Counted from the stretch's first letter, positions 1-8,858 are shown. The stretch is 64,000 bases of DNA from Bacillus rubiinfantis (GCA_000752035.1 CCFE01000025.1:97001-161000), one strand, 5' to 3'. The notes: generated by a model from the sequence alone, not told the origin. Program-made: numbers and translations.

Positions 1-1151
1 TCTGCGCTAGTCCATTCATAGCGCTTGCTCATGAGCCACTCCTGTTGATCCTTATCCCACTGATTTTCAAAGATATAAACCCGATTAACAGCAACAGCAT
101 TTCCTATCATTTCTAGCGACTGTTCAATAGCTGTAACGTGATTCTCATTGGTCAATAAACAATACATCGCTTCTGCAGTTCCGTTAAGCAGTCGCTCCTG
201 TTTTTCAATCAGGGACTCAGCCTCTACTCTCTCGGTAATATCGCGACAAACAAACACCGCTCCTGTTTTCTCACCCATTTTATCCAGTAATACATTGCCA
301 GCAGCCTCAAGCCAAATAAACTGGCCATTTCGATGGCGATAACGGAACACGCATTGTCCTGTTAGTATGGAATTACTCTGCGAACGTAAGGGTGAATATA
401 GTTGTTTTAAATCACTTTCATGAATATTTCCAGAAAACGGCTGTAAGATAAGCTCTTCTGGCTCATAGCCCAAAATCTGTTTACAGGCAGGACTGATAAA
501 CTGGATATGATGATGATGATCGATTTTCACCATAATATCTGTCATATGTTCGTACATCTGCCGCAATTGTTGCTCATTTTCCTGAAGCAATTTTTCACTA
601 ACTTGCAACTGACTTTGCAGTTTTGTAACTCTCGTCAGTTCATCCATTAATTGCCTCCGAATCCCCTCTGAAAATCTCGTCTCATACATATTCAAAATAG
701 CAAATAAACCAAAAAATAATAGAAAATAAAAAATGTCAAATGTTTCCCAATCGATATAGTATTGTTCCCCATTTACTAGCAAAAATATTGTAAAAATCAT
801 CGCACAAGCCAGCGACGTCAGCAGAATATGTTTCCAATGACGATACAGAACACTAATAATCGGCGGAAGAATGAAAAAGAATAGATTAATATAGTTCGGT
901 GCCATTAGATTTAAAATGATCAAGACAGTAATAAACAAGATAAAAGTAATATTCATAATAAGAATCGGGGATTTATTCTTCATTACTAAATAAGTAACAA
1001 ATACCATAGCAGGGATAGCTGCAAACGATAATATGATTGCGCTGACACCGGCACCGATGAACATATTTATCGGTATATCTACTAGTAAAAAAAGCCACAT
1101 TGCCCTCAGAAGCAGTAGATTACGCTCCTTGATAATTTGTACATCACTCAA
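1..1151 (-). CDS. Membrane-anchored PAS/GAF sensor protein, 3' end outside window
   Basis: About 383 N-terminal residues are visible and the frame stays open at the window edge. I place the start at TTG 1151-1149 because an AAGGGGG ribosome binding site lies about 10 nt upstream and no ATG suits it. About five hydrophobic segments (residues 15-155) are followed by a short coiled coil (165-200). Next comes a PAS domain (200-312) with the usual GYEPEEL motif and a closing CRDITER. The beginning of what looks like a GAF domain follows (from about 325). This is the input half of a signalling protein. The output domain, perhaps GGDEF or histidine kinase, lies beyond the edge, so the output is unknown. 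The next gene is on the same strand but is separated by a terminator. Confidence 0.82.
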   Translation of the reverse strand, partial: MSDVQIIKERNLLLLRAMWLFLLVDIPINMFIGAGVSAIILSFAAIPAMVFVTYLVMKNKSPILIMNITFILFITVLIILNLMAPNYINLFFFILPPIISVLYRHWKHILLTSLACAMIFTIFLLVNGEQYYIDWETFDIFYFLLFFGLFAILNMYETRFSEGIRRQLMDELTRVTKLQSQLQVSEKLLQENEQQLRQMYEHMTDIMVKIDHHHHIQFISPACKQILGYEPEELILQPFSGNIHESDLKQLYSPLRSQSNSILTGQCVFRYRHRNGQFIWLEAAGNVLLDKMGEKTGAVFVCRDITERVEAESLIEKQERLLNGTAEAMYCLLTNENHVTAIEQSLEMIGNAVAVNRVYIFENQWDKDQQEWLMSKRYEWTSA

Positions 1152-1251
1152 TGGTAAGCCGCCCCCTTATAGTACTATTTTACTATAATTCCTTCCTTTC
1201 CCACATCCTCTTAAGCAAATTTCTTTACTGAGACAGGAAAAATTTCTGTCA

Positions 1252-1287
1252 AAATAAAAAAAATCCTAAGGGCTTTTACACTTAGGA
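1252..1287 (-). terminator. Intrinsic terminator of the EamA transporter gene
   Basis: On the minus strand, TCCTAAG and CTTAGGA pair around a 10-nt loop and are followed by a run of eight T. It lies about 45 nt past the transporter stop codon. Confidence 0.75.
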
Positions 1288-1330
1288 ATGGGCTTTTATT
1301 TATTCTAGGTATTAATACCGGCTTTTTGAA

Positions 1331-2296
1331 TCAGTGTTTTCCACTCTTTATGAATTGCTCAATATTTTCTGTTCTTTTTCTATTATAATACTGGTCTGCT
1401 AGTCCCGAACCTAAAAAGACGCTTATGATTATTAATAAGAATCCTAAAAAATGGGATATGGTTATGTTTTCATTTAAGAATAAGTAGGAACCTAATAATG
1501 CGAAAAAGGGAGTCAAATTTAAAAAAATTGCTGCTTTCCCTGCGCCGATTTTCTGGATAGCATGATTATATAGAAATTGCCCTATACCTGTTGCTAGTAC
1601 ACCTGATGCCAATAGTGCACTCCATCCAAGGACGGTACCATCTTTCAAACTCGATAGTCCATTTGGTTCCATGATCAGACTGATGAGAAATAGCATTAGT
1701 GACCCTATTATAAGCATCGATCCAGTTAATGCTCTTGCCTCCATCGTTGCAGATGCTTTTTTTATGTAAATAAAGCTTAATGCCTGCACAATAACTGCAA
1801 TAAAAATATAGATGTCTCCAACCTCTATCTTCAAAGTCCCCGAATGATTTACAAGTACAATAATCGAAACACCAATTAAACCCAGCGCAGTACCTATACT
1901 TCTAAGGAAAGAAAGATGCTCCTTTAAAAAGATCGCCGCAAAAATGGATGTAGCAAGTGGAACGGTGCCTAAAATGAGTCCAGTATTCGAAGCTGTTGTT
2001 TTGGTTAGTCCCAAAGCTAAAAAGAAGTGATGAGCTACAACCCCTGTTAACGATGCAAGAAAAATATAGATGACCTCATGTTTTTTTGGCAAAAAAATTT
2101 GCTTTTTCCACCATAAAATCAACCAAACTACTATCGCTGCAAGAAGAATCCGTAACGATGTAATTGTAATAGCTGAAAATTCCCCGACTATAACTTTAAT
2201 TGCGATAACGTTAAAGCCCCACATTATCATCACAAATAACAATTGCAAATATAAAAGCGGTCTTCCTATTCGAATTCCTCCTTTCCGTAACCCCAT
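1331..2296 (-). CDS. EamA/DMT-family transporter
   Basis: A drug/metabolite transporter superfamily membrane protein with two EamA repeats and about ten membrane segments across roughly 310 residues, the normal family length. The first repeat shows the typical MWGFNVIAIK opening. The substrate cannot be told; family members export amino acids and other small metabolites. The start is uncertain. The ATG at 2296 has no ribosome binding site. A good AAAGGAGG lies inside the reading frame about 15 nt later, and the first in-frame codon at normal spacing after it is ATA. Either the ATG is used with a poor site or a rare start is used. It has its own terminator, and a promoter should lie in 2297-2450. 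Confidence 0.88.
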   Translation of the reverse strand: MGLRKGGIRIGRPLLYLQLLFVMIMWGFNVIAIKVIVGEFSAITITSLRILLAAIVVWLILWWKKQIFLPKKHEVIYIFLASLTGVVAHHFFLALGLTKTTASNTGLILGTVPLATSIFAAIFLKEHLSFLRSIGTALGLIGVSIIVLVNHSGTLKIEVGDIYIFIAVIVQALSFIYIKKASATMEARALTGSMLIIGSLMLFLISLIMEPNGLSSLKDGTVLGWSALLASGVLATGIGQFLYNHAIQKIGAGKAAIFLNLTPFFALLGSYLFLNENITISHFLGFLLIIISVFLGSGLADQYYNRKRTENIEQFIKSGKH

Positions 2297-2455
2297 CCAA
2301 TAATATGATGTTTTTTAACCATTCATGTTTTCCCCTTATAACGAAACCGGTTCAGTCAAAGTATATAAAAAATTCAAACAATTAACAACTAATTTTAAAA
2401 TCTTCAGATAATTAATCGAATATTTAAAAAGGAATATTGACGTTGAGCATAAGAA

Positions 2456-2503
2456 AAGTCAGTCCCCTAATGGAACACTTAGGATGGGACTGACTTTTTT
2501 TAG
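2456..2503. terminator. Bidirectional terminator-like hairpin
   Basis: AAGTCAGTCCC pairs with GGGACTGACTT across a loop of about 19 nt. A T run follows on the plus side and a weaker T-rich stretch on the minus side. It ends the VOC gene, which runs towards it. Confidence 0.7.
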
Positions 2504-2504
2504 A

Positions 2505-2882
2505 TTATTTATCTTCTCTTAAGATATACTCATTGCTGTCTTGGTCATAAAATGTAAACATCGTGCCAAAAGGCAATTTTTGCAGAGCTTCCACTTTTAC
2601 TCCATTTTGCTGCATTTTTTCATATGCTAGTTCAATATCGGTGGTACTGAAGAGGATCGATGGGTGAGCCACCTTTTCTGGACGCTGTTTTTCCATTGCT
2701 GCTTTAGAATAAAGAACCAAAGTGGTAAACTCGTCTTCACTTGGACCGACCTCAATCCATGAAAAATTAGGACCCATCGGCTGCTCAAATTTAAGCACAA
2801 ATCCGATTTTATTCAACCAAAACTCTTTAGCTTCTTGCTGATTTTGAACGTATACAGTGATTTTTCCAACTTTATTAATCAT
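2505..2882 (-). CDS. VOC-family (glyoxalase/bleomycin-resistance fold) protein
   Basis: A 125-residue protein with the vicinal-oxygen-chelate fold: two beta-alpha-beta modules, opening with VGKITVYVQNQQEAKEFW and closing with FYDQDSNEYIL. Family members are small metal-dependent enzymes or binding proteins such as glyoxalases, dioxygenases, and fosfomycin- or bleomycin-resistance proteins. Several glutamates (for example in NEYIL) could serve as ligands, but the substrate cannot be assigned. The start is supported by AAAAAGGAGC upstream. It is monocistronic, with terminators on both sides. Confidence 0.88.
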   Translation of the reverse strand: MINKVGKITVYVQNQQEAKEFWLNKIGFVLKFEQPMGPNFSWIEVGPSEDEFTTLVLYSKAAMEKQRPEKVAHPSILFSTTDIELAYEKMQQNGVKVEALQKLPFGTMFTFYDQDSNEYILREDK

Positions 2883-3016
2883 GTATCCTGCTCCTTTTTC
2901 TAGTGAATATTCATTAGTTTAGCAATCACAAACTGCAAATGCAATTCGAGACATTTCTCCGCAATTCTGGATACGTTCAGTTCCATAAACTTTCCCGATT
3001 CCCTTTTTCTTCAACC

Positions 3017-3053
3017 CAAAAAAGACAAGCCCTATGATAATAGGTGCTTGTCT
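3017..3053 (-). terminator. Terminator of the YhgE-SCP2 operon
   Basis: On the minus strand AGACAAGC with an inner CCTAT pairs with ATAGG and GCTTGTCT, and TTTTTT follows. It sits directly after the SCP2 gene. Confidence 0.8.
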
Positions 3054-3062
3054 CGGAGTTTT

Positions 3063-3413
3063 TTACTGATACTGTTTTAGGATGGTTTCTAATTTCAGCG
3101 CTTTCGTGATGTCGCCTTTAATTTTTAATTTTCCGGTCATAAACGCAACCGTTCCACTAAGACTTCCAGTAAGAAATTTACGAAAGTTTGCCAATGACAT
3201 TTCTAAGGTACAATCTACAGGAGCCGAGCTTTCTTGAACAACTTGCGCTTGCCCATTCTGCAGATGGAGTTGGTAAGGACCCGCGTCTATACCGGTAATG
3301 TTAAATTGGTAGACAAGATTGACTTCAACGATAGGCGCTGGATTCTCGTTTAATAATCTTCCTATTTCTCCCATTGTTTCCCCTAGTGACTTTTCTTCTA
3401 ATTTTTCAATCAT
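3063..3413 (-). CDS. SCP2 sterol-binding-domain protein
   Basis: A 116-residue single-domain protein of the SCP2 fold, a hydrophobic-pocket lipid-binding domain. The C-terminal segment GTVAFMTGKLKIKGDITKALKL is typical. No signal peptide or membrane segment is present, so it is likely cytosolic. It lies 32 nt downstream of the large YhgE/Pip gene on the same strand with no terminator between, so the two are probably co-transcribed. It may handle a lipid or lipophilic compound linked to that membrane protein, but this is inferred from position only. Confidence 0.87.
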   Translation of the reverse strand: MIEKLEEKSLGETMGEIGRLLNENPAPIVEVNLVYQFNITGIDAGPYQLHLQNGQAQVVQESSAPVDCTLEMSLANFRKFLTGSLSGTVAFMTGKLKIKGDITKALKLETILKQYQ

Positions 3414-3445
3414 CTGAACTGTCTCCCTTTTTCATTGAAAAAAAC

Positions 3446-6187
3446 CTATTCAGCCTCTGGCTTAAAGCCATGAGTTTTCTTAAAATGAAATACTACTGCT
3501 GCCAAAATGGCTGCTGCTAAAGCAAAGCCTAATAATACAGCGATATTAAACAATCCTTGAGCCAAATTATCCAAATTAATTACGGAGTTGATTCCAGCAA
3601 TTGAATACGTAAATGGCAGAAGACTGCTAAAGCTTTGTAAACCATCAGGCAGCATGTCAATTGGTAAATCAGCTCCTGTCGTTTGGATTTGCAGAGCAAT
3701 TAATACGATAGCGAAGAAACGACCAATATTTCCGCCAATCGCGACAAGGAATAGTACAATCGCAGAAAAAGCAATGCTAGCTGCCAGCAATGTCAAGATT
3801 AAGCCGCCTGGATTCGTTGCTTGCATTTGCAGAACACCAAGCACAATCAGAAGTAGCAAGACAGCTTGAATAATGGCCAGCAGTGATAGCTTCACAAACC
3901 GATTGGCAAACCAGCTAATCGCTGAAACTTCTTCAGGTTTGGTAAAATTCATAAACATCGACATGATTAATATACCGACAAATAAGCCAATGGACATTAC
4001 GTAAGGTGCAGTTGTATCACGGTAATACTGCGGACTGTTGATTGTTTTTGCAGCAAGCTCTACCGGTTCAGCAAACATATCGAGATTCTTTTCGCCGTGC
4101 TGAAGTGTATTGAGACTACTGGCGCCATCCTTTAGACCAGTTGACAACTCATGAGACCCACTATTCACTTGATAAGCGCCATCGTTCAACTTCGCCGTAC
4201 CATCTGCTAATGTTTTCCAACCATCATTTACCTGAGCGTTCCCTGCGGCAATCTGTCCGGCTCCTGAATCCAAGCGAGTGACACCGCTCGTCAGTTCTCC
4301 CCAGCCAGTCTTAACCTTGGTATTTCCCGTGGCAATCTGTCCAGCTCCTGAATCTAGGCGGGTGACACCGCTCGTCAGTTCTCCCCAGCCAGTCTTAACC
4401 TTGGTATTTCCGGCTGCTATTTGTCCCGCTCCTGAATCTAAAGTGGTAACACCATTCGTCAGTTCACCCCAGCCAGTCTTAACCTTGGTATTTCCGGCTG
4501 CTATTTGGGCAGCTCCGGTATCAAGCTTCGTCACGCCAGTTGTCATTTCAGCCCAACCGCTATTGACCTTCGCATTACCTGCAGCTATTTGCGCGGCTCC
4601 GGTATCTAGGCGCGAAACTCCCCCAACCATTTCACCCCAGCTGCTATTGACCTTACTGTTTCCAGCAGCAATTTGCGCGGCACCCGTTTCAATGTCTACG
4701 GCACCTTTATGAACCTCTGTTTGTCCGGCAACGAGTTTGTCAACTCCCTGCTTCAATTTTTCCGCTCCTGGAACTGCTGATTTTGTTAAACCAGCAGAAA
4801 GCTCCTGAGCTCCAGCTTTTAAGCCTCCTAATCCTGCCGATAATTCTTTAGCACCATCAATTATTTCCTGATAATATGGTCCAACATTTACGGTCGGATT
4901 CGCTTTTCGGTAATCCTCTAAACCCTGAATTAATTTAAGAGAACCTTGATATAATTCTTCAGCTCCGTTACTGACGGATTGACTTCCAGGAGCTAATTTC
5001 TTTGACAGGCCAGTACTTAAATCAGCAGCCCCCGTTTGTGCTTCCTGCAAACCGGCCAGTACCTGATTGGTTCCTTCCTTCAATTTAACGGTCCCATCAT
5101 GAAGGTTTTTGGAGCCAGCGGCTAAAGTGCCAATATCGTCAGTCCCCTGTTTCAAACTGTTTAATAATGTCCCGGTCCCTTCCTTTAATTCCTTAGAACC
5201 GTCTGCTAATTTTCCTACATCCACGGAACCTTGTTTCAAATTGGTTAATAACGTGCCGGTTCCGTCCTTCAATTCTTTGGAACCTGCCGCTAACTTTCCA
5301 ATATCGCCAGTGCCTTGTTTAAGATTGCTTAATAGCAGAACGGTCCCGCTCTTAAGTTCTTTTGATCCTGCGGCCAGCTTACTGATATCTCCGGAGCCAT
5401 TGCGCAGACTGTTTAATAATTGGTTTGTTCCGGTCTTTAGCTCCTGCGATCCGGCTGCTAATTTGCCAATATCCCCAGAGCCATTGCGCAGGCTGCTTAA
5501 TAACTGGGCAGTTCCCGCTTTTAGTTCCTGCGATCCGCTGGCAAGGACCGAGATATCCTCTACTTTATTGGTAACGGTTTCATTTAATTCGCTTGTACCC
5601 TCATAAAGCTGATTAGTTCCATCTGCCAGTTGCTGTGACCCTTCTGCTGCCTTTTGAAAGCCATCACCAGCTTGGCCGACTACTTTGCTGGCAAAGTTTT
5701 TGATTATCGTTTTTCCAAGTTCCTGACGAATATTGCCGGCAGCTGTTTTCGTCACCTGAGAAGCTAAGTAGTTCAAGCCCTCGTTTTGAATGTATTCAAT
5801 TTTTAACTTCTTTGGATCAGGGTCAGTTAAAGTTGTTACATTTTGAGATAAGTCTTCAGGAAGAACAATGACCATGTAATAGTCGTTTTTCTGCAACCCA
5901 TTCATGGCTGTTGCAGTATTAACAAATTCCCAGCCTAAGTCTTTCCCTTTTTTTAGTTTTTCGACTAATTCCTTGCCTACGTTAATCGCTTCCCCATCGG
6001 ATTCAGCTCCAAGGTCATTATTTACCACGGCAACAGGCAGGTTATCAAGGTGGTCATAGGGACTCATTTTAGAGGTTAAGAGAATTCCGCCGAACACTGC
6101 TGGTACTAAAAGAACTGCAATAACTGCAATAAGAAGAGCCTTGTTACCTGTTAATTTAGAAACTTGTGCAGACAAGAAACGAAACAT
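3446..6187 (-). CDS. YhgE/Pip-family membrane protein with two blocks of 28-residue repeats
   Basis: A 913-residue protein of the YhgE/Pip family, which is related to ABC-2-type permeases and phage-infection proteins. One membrane segment lies near residues 17-38. A conserved extracytoplasmic domain (45-165) follows, with LPVAVVNNDLGA and YMVIVLPEDLS. A very long helical stalk spans 175-700, and five or six membrane segments 725-900. Two parts of the stalk are near-perfect tandem repeats of exactly 28 residues (218-357 and 502-669), with a heptad-like GS/GA..L..G pattern expected to form a long coiled rod outside the membrane. The start has GGGGGTG upstream. A LysR regulator is divergent, and SCP2 follows. 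The function of the family is unclear; export or envelope stress roles are proposed for relatives. Confidence 0.9.
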   Translation of the reverse strand: MFRFLSAQVSKLTGNKALLIAVIAVLLVPAVFGGILLTSKMSPYDHLDNLPVAVVNNDLGAESDGEAINVGKELVEKLKKGKDLGWEFVNTATAMNGLQKNDYYMVIVLPEDLSQNVTTLTDPDPKKLKIEYIQNEGLNYLASQVTKTAAGNIRQELGKTIIKNFASKVVGQAGDGFQKAAEGSQQLADGTNQLYEGTSELNETVTNKVEDISVLASGSQELKAGTAQLLSSLRNGSGDIGKLAAGSQELKTGTNQLLNSLRNGSGDISKLAAGSKELKSGTVLLLSNLKQGTGDIGKLAAGSKELKDGTGTLLTNLKQGSVDVGKLADGSKELKEGTGTLLNSLKQGTDDIGTLAAGSKNLHDGTVKLKEGTNQVLAGLQEAQTGAADLSTGLSKKLAPGSQSVSNGAEELYQGSLKLIQGLEDYRKANPTVNVGPYYQEIIDGAKELSAGLGGLKAGAQELSAGLTKSAVPGAEKLKQGVDKLVAGQTEVHKGAVDIETGAAQIAAGNSKVNSSWGEMVGGVSRLDTGAAQIAAGNAKVNSGWAEMTTGVTKLDTGAAQIAAGNTKVKTGWGELTNGVTTLDSGAGQIAAGNTKVKTGWGELTSGVTRLDSGAGQIATGNTKVKTGWGELTSGVTRLDSGAGQIAAGNAQVNDGWKTLADGTAKLNDGAYQVNSGSHELSTGLKDGASSLNTLQHGEKNLDMFAEPVELAAKTINSPQYYRDTTAPYVMSIGLFVGILIMSMFMNFTKPEEVSAISWFANRFVKLSLLAIIQAVLLLLIVLGVLQMQATNPGGLILTLLAASIAFSAIVLFLVAIGGNIGRFFAIVLIALQIQTTGADLPIDMLPDGLQSFSSLLPFTYSIAGINSVINLDNLAQGLFNIAVLLGFALAAAILAAVVFHFKKTHGFKPEAE
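4181..4684 (-). repeat. Coding tandem repeat, six 84-bp units
   Basis: Six consecutive 28-residue units (residues 502-669 of the YhgE/Pip protein), each starting GA[AG]QIA[AT]GN and ending LDT/LDS. The three middle units are nearly identical at DNA level, which suggests recent unequal crossing-over. Long stop-free frames on the opposite strand here are by-products of the repeat. Confidence 0.92.
5117..5536 (-). repeat. Coding tandem repeat, five 84-bp units
   Basis: Five 28-residue units (residues 218-357 of the YhgE/Pip protein) with consensus GSKELKxGTxxLLxxLKxGTGDIGKLAA. The length matches the second block but the sequence is distinct. Confidence 0.92.
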
Positions 6188-6375
6188 TTACTTCAACACC
6201 CCCAGTTTCAATAATCGAAGAATATAATGAATCTATTAATGCTGAATGATTGCAATTTAGCGAATGATCATCACCTCCTTTGCAGTTACAGACCGCTTAA
6301 TTTTAAAATTTCAGAATACTATAAAAATTTTATCACAACCCCTTGTTTATTAATATTTAGACATGTTAAGGTTAA

Positions 6376-6392
6376 CTTAAGCAGAACTTAAG
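6376..6392. promoter_or_regulatory. Double CTTAAG motif before the LysR gene
   Basis: CTTAAG occurs twice with starts 11 bp apart (CTTAAG-N5-CTTAAG), just upstream of the LysR ribosome binding site in the divergent intergenic region. It could be an autoregulatory site, but nothing ties it to LysR except position. Confidence 0.35.
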
Positions 6393-6409
6393 AGAAGGGA
6401 GGTCTAGGA

Positions 6410-7306
6410 ATGAATATTGAGCAGCTAGAATTCATTGTCGAAGTTGCAAAAACTGGCTCGTTAACTAAAACAGCGCAAAACATGCACGTAACGTTATCTG
6501 CAATCAGCCAATCCATCACCAATCTCGAAACAGAATTAGGTATCAAACTATTTATTCGCTCACGCGCCGGCGCCAAACCGACGATTGAAGGGGAAAAAAT
6601 TATTCGCAAGGCCTTTCAAGTGGTTACTAGTATTCAGGAAATTCGTGAGGAAGCCGAAAATTATAATCAACTGCAAAGCGGGGAATTGCGCATTGCCACC
6701 ATTCCTGGGTACACTTGCTACTTGGTAGATGGCGTCTCTCAATTTAAGATGGATTATCCCAATATAAAAATGGAGGTCATGGAGACCCCCACCGAGAAAA
6801 TTATTGAAAAAATCAACAGCCGAGAGATTGATATTGGACTAACTGCCATGCTGGAGAAAAATTTCACACACTCTAATATGGTATATGAAAGGATTCTTAC
6901 AGGACAAATGGTGCTAGCTGTGAGCAGGTTTACACCCCTCGCTACGCAGACAACGATGATGAAACAAGAATTAAAAGAGTTAACCTTCGTTATTTATAAA
7001 GATGAAATAATTAAAAAATATCTTGAAAAATTAGAATCAGAGATTGGATCTATTCGAATTCTTTTTTCCTCAAATAATACAGATGCGATTAATACGGCAG
7101 TCAAGAATGGACTAGCGGTAACCATTGGTCCTAATTACTCTTTTTTTAATAGCCCAGATGCCATTAAAGGAGATATCGTCACTGTTCCAATCATATCTCC
7201 ACAAACAGCACCTGTTTATCTTGGCTGGTTAAAGCATAAGGAAAAAAAATTCTCCAAGCCATCTAGTTTATTTATTGAACGTGTCAAGGCTCAACTACAG
7301 GCCTAA
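6410..7306 (+). CDS. LysR-family transcriptional regulator
   Basis: A 298-residue LysR-type regulator. The N-terminal winged helix (residues 1-60) contains MNIEQLEFIVEVAKTGSLTK and the recognition-helix region with SAISQSITNLE. The type 2 periplasmic-binding-like effector domain spans 90-295. The start has AGGGAGG 7-10 nt upstream. It is divergent from the YhgE-SCP2 operon, the usual arrangement for a LysR protein controlling its neighbour, so that operon is the most likely target. The effector is unknown. Confidence 0.93.
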   Translation: MNIEQLEFIVEVAKTGSLTKTAQNMHVTLSAISQSITNLETELGIKLFIRSRAGAKPTIEGEKIIRKAFQVVTSIQEIREEAENYNQLQSGELRIATIPGYTCYLVDGVSQFKMDYPNIKMEVMETPTEKIIEKINSREIDIGLTAMLEKNFTHSNMVYERILTGQMVLAVSRFTPLATQTTMMKQELKELTFVIYKDEIIKKYLEKLESEIGSIRILFSSNNTDAINTAVKNGLAVTIGPNYSFFNSPDAIKGDIVTVPIISPQTAPVYLGWLKHKEKKFSKPSSLFIERVKAQLQA

Positions 7307-7373
7307 TTTTACCCTTTACACTAATAGTGGTGCCTCCCTTAGCATTCCCACAGATATTGTCACATTTTCGTTA

Positions 7374-7402
7374 TTGACAAAGTATGGACAACTGATTAAT
7401 AT
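7374..7402 (+). promoter_or_regulatory. Sigma-A promoter for cdd
   Basis: TTGACA at 7374-7379, a 17-bp spacer, and TAATAT at 7397-7402, about 120 nt upstream of the cytidine deaminase start. Confidence 0.7.
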
Positions 7403-7522
7403 AATAGTCCCTGCCGGTTTATTTCATTACTTAAAGTTGAAACCGATTTCTCTTATTGTTCTAAATATAGACAAGCTGGTATCGGGACATGTATCGCTCA
7501 AATTGTGGAAAGGGTGGTTATG

Positions 7523-7921
7523 ATGGATAAAGAGCTGTTGATGGAAGAGGCGCGAAAAATTAAAGAAAGAGCCTATGTTCCTTATTCGAAGTTTCCTGTC
7601 GGTGCCGCATTATTATTAAAAGATGGCACCGTCATTACTGGTGTAAATGTAGAAAATGTTTCCCTCGGTGCGACTAATTGTGCGGAAAGAACGGCCATTT
7701 TCACTGCAGTTGCCCAAGGTTATAAGAAAGGCGATTTTAAAGCCATTGCTGTAAGTGGTGATACAGTTGATTTTCTCCCTCCTTGCAGCATTTGCCGCCA
7801 AGTTCTCGCTGAATTTTGTTCACCGGACATGCCTGTTTATTTAACAAATGAGAAAAAAGAAATCCTAGAATTAACGTTAAAGGAGTTACTGCCATTCGCC
7901 TTTACCGATTTAGAAATGTAG
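7523..7921 (+). CDS. cdd: Cytidine deaminase
   Basis: Hydrolytic deamination of cytidine and deoxycytidine to uridine and deoxyuridine in pyrimidine salvage; cytosolic tetramer in the family. From the second of two adjacent ATG codons the protein has 132 residues, the usual length of the homotetrameric type. The substrate-binding N42 and E44 lie in NVEN. Zinc ligands are C53 (with catalytic E55 in CAERTA) and C88 and C91 in PPCSICRQ. AAAGGGTGG lies just upstream of ATG 7520/7523, so an earlier in-frame GTG at 7505 is unlikely. It is not in its common era-linked context, so it is either a solitary copy or a paralogue. Confidence 0.95.
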   Translation: MDKELLMEEARKIKERAYVPYSKFPVGAALLLKDGTVITGVNVENVSLGATNCAERTAIFTAVAQGYKKGDFKAIAVSGDTVDFLPPCSICRQVLAEFCSPDMPVYLTNEKKEILELTLKELLPFAFTDLEM

Positions 7922-8306
7922 AATCTAAACTGGGTAGCAAAATTTAAAGAGGCAAAAATATGTGATATATAAAGACGAATAAAAACTCCCATTTCACCAT
8001 TAATGAAGTGGGAGTTTTCTTATTATTTCAAGTAAGTTCATCAAAACTCGACCTAAGTGCCCAAATAACAGCAACAAAAGATAGTTAAATCGTGATTTAG
8101 CTACTACACAGAAAATTCCCATTCCTTATGATAGAAAGCCTCTGTTTTCATTGCGTTCTACTCGAACAATGTTGTCAAGACAGGCAATAACAAGGCACCT
8201 GCTCCATTGTCCCTGCATAGGATATTCTTATCCCGCCTTAACGGGCAGTAAGACCCCACCTCAAGGGAAGTTTCACTTTATGAGAAATACGAAAGGAATG
8301 AGCAAG
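7922..8306. other. Non-coding gap between cdd and the cupin gene, with a small CCCG hairpin
   Basis: It holds the cdd terminator (7982-8018) and then about 290 nt with no convincing gene. A CCCG-CCTTAA-CGGG hairpin sits at 8232-8245, followed by a C- and A-rich stretch of unlike composition. This could be an RNA leader or a remnant of a dispersed element. A frame open upstream of 8307 has no ribosome binding site and looks accidental. Confidence 0.4.
7982..8018 (+). terminator. cdd terminator
   Basis: AAAACTCCCATTTCA pairs with TGAAGTGGGAGTTTT (one mismatch) around a 7-nt loop, followed by a T-rich stretch. Confidence 0.85.
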
Positions 8307-8858
8307 ATGTATAATGGCTATCTTCCGTTTCTCTATTCTAATTACAGCTACCCGTCCCACCAGTATCAGCCACAAAATATATATAATCCCTATTCTGATC
8401 AGAACCACTCAGCTATGTATCATGTTCCATATTCTAGATTGAAAGATTTTGGACCTGAACCATTTGTTGTCAATATCAACGAGGCAGCAAAACAAAATAA
8501 TACCTTTCGCACTGCTTTGTGGACAGGAAAACACCTGCAGCTCACCTTGATGAGCATTAATGTTGGCGAAGACATTGGATTAGAGATTCATCCTCATCTA
8601 GATCAATTTATTCGTATTGAAGAAGGCCAAGGCCTTGTTCAAATGGGTGTAAGAAGAGACAGATTAGACTTTCAACAGAGAGTCTATGATGATTTTGCCT
8701 TCTTTATCCCTGCTGGCACCTGGCATAATTTGATAAATACCGGTAATAAGCCAATTAAATTATACTCTATTTACGCACCTCCTCAGCATCCAAGAGGAAC
8801 CGTTCATCAAACTAAGGCAATCGCTGAAGCGGCTGAAATGCATAGATATAGATATTAA
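8307..8858 (+). CDS. Cupin-domain protein
   Basis: From ATG 8307 (preceded by AAAGGA at good spacing) it encodes 183 residues. The first 45 residues are rich in Tyr, Asn, Pro and Gln, a composition often seen in Bacillus surface or spore-coat proteins. A single cupin barrel follows (about 55-165). Likely metal ligands are the histidines in LEIHPHLDQFIRIEEGQG and the late histidine in IPAGTWHN, matching the two cupin motifs. The fold resembles small sugar-isomerase-like cupins, but the substrate is unknown. It is monocistronic, with a terminator after it. Confidence 0.85.
   Translation: MYNGYLPFLYSNYSYPSHQYQPQNIYNPYSDQNHSAMYHVPYSRLKDFGPEPFVVNINEAAKQNNTFRTALWTGKHLQLTLMSINVGEDIGLEIHPHLDQFIRIEEGQGLVQMGVRRDRLDFQQRVYDDFAFFIPAGTWHNLINTGNKPIKLYSIYAPPQHPRGTVHQTKAIAEAAEMHRYRY

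Noticed and set aside
4278..5606. Long open frames on the plus strand opposite the YhgE/Pip gene (4278-4712 and 5109-5606)
   Set aside because: They follow the 84-bp period of the sense repeats and have no ribosome binding site. Stop codons are absent simply because each repeat unit is alike.
6240..6295. A short leader peptide before the YhgE gene (AAAGGAGG followed by a 4-codon frame on the minus strand)
   Set aside because: The spacing between the ribosome binding site and ATG is too short and the frame is trivial, so I do not list it as a gene.
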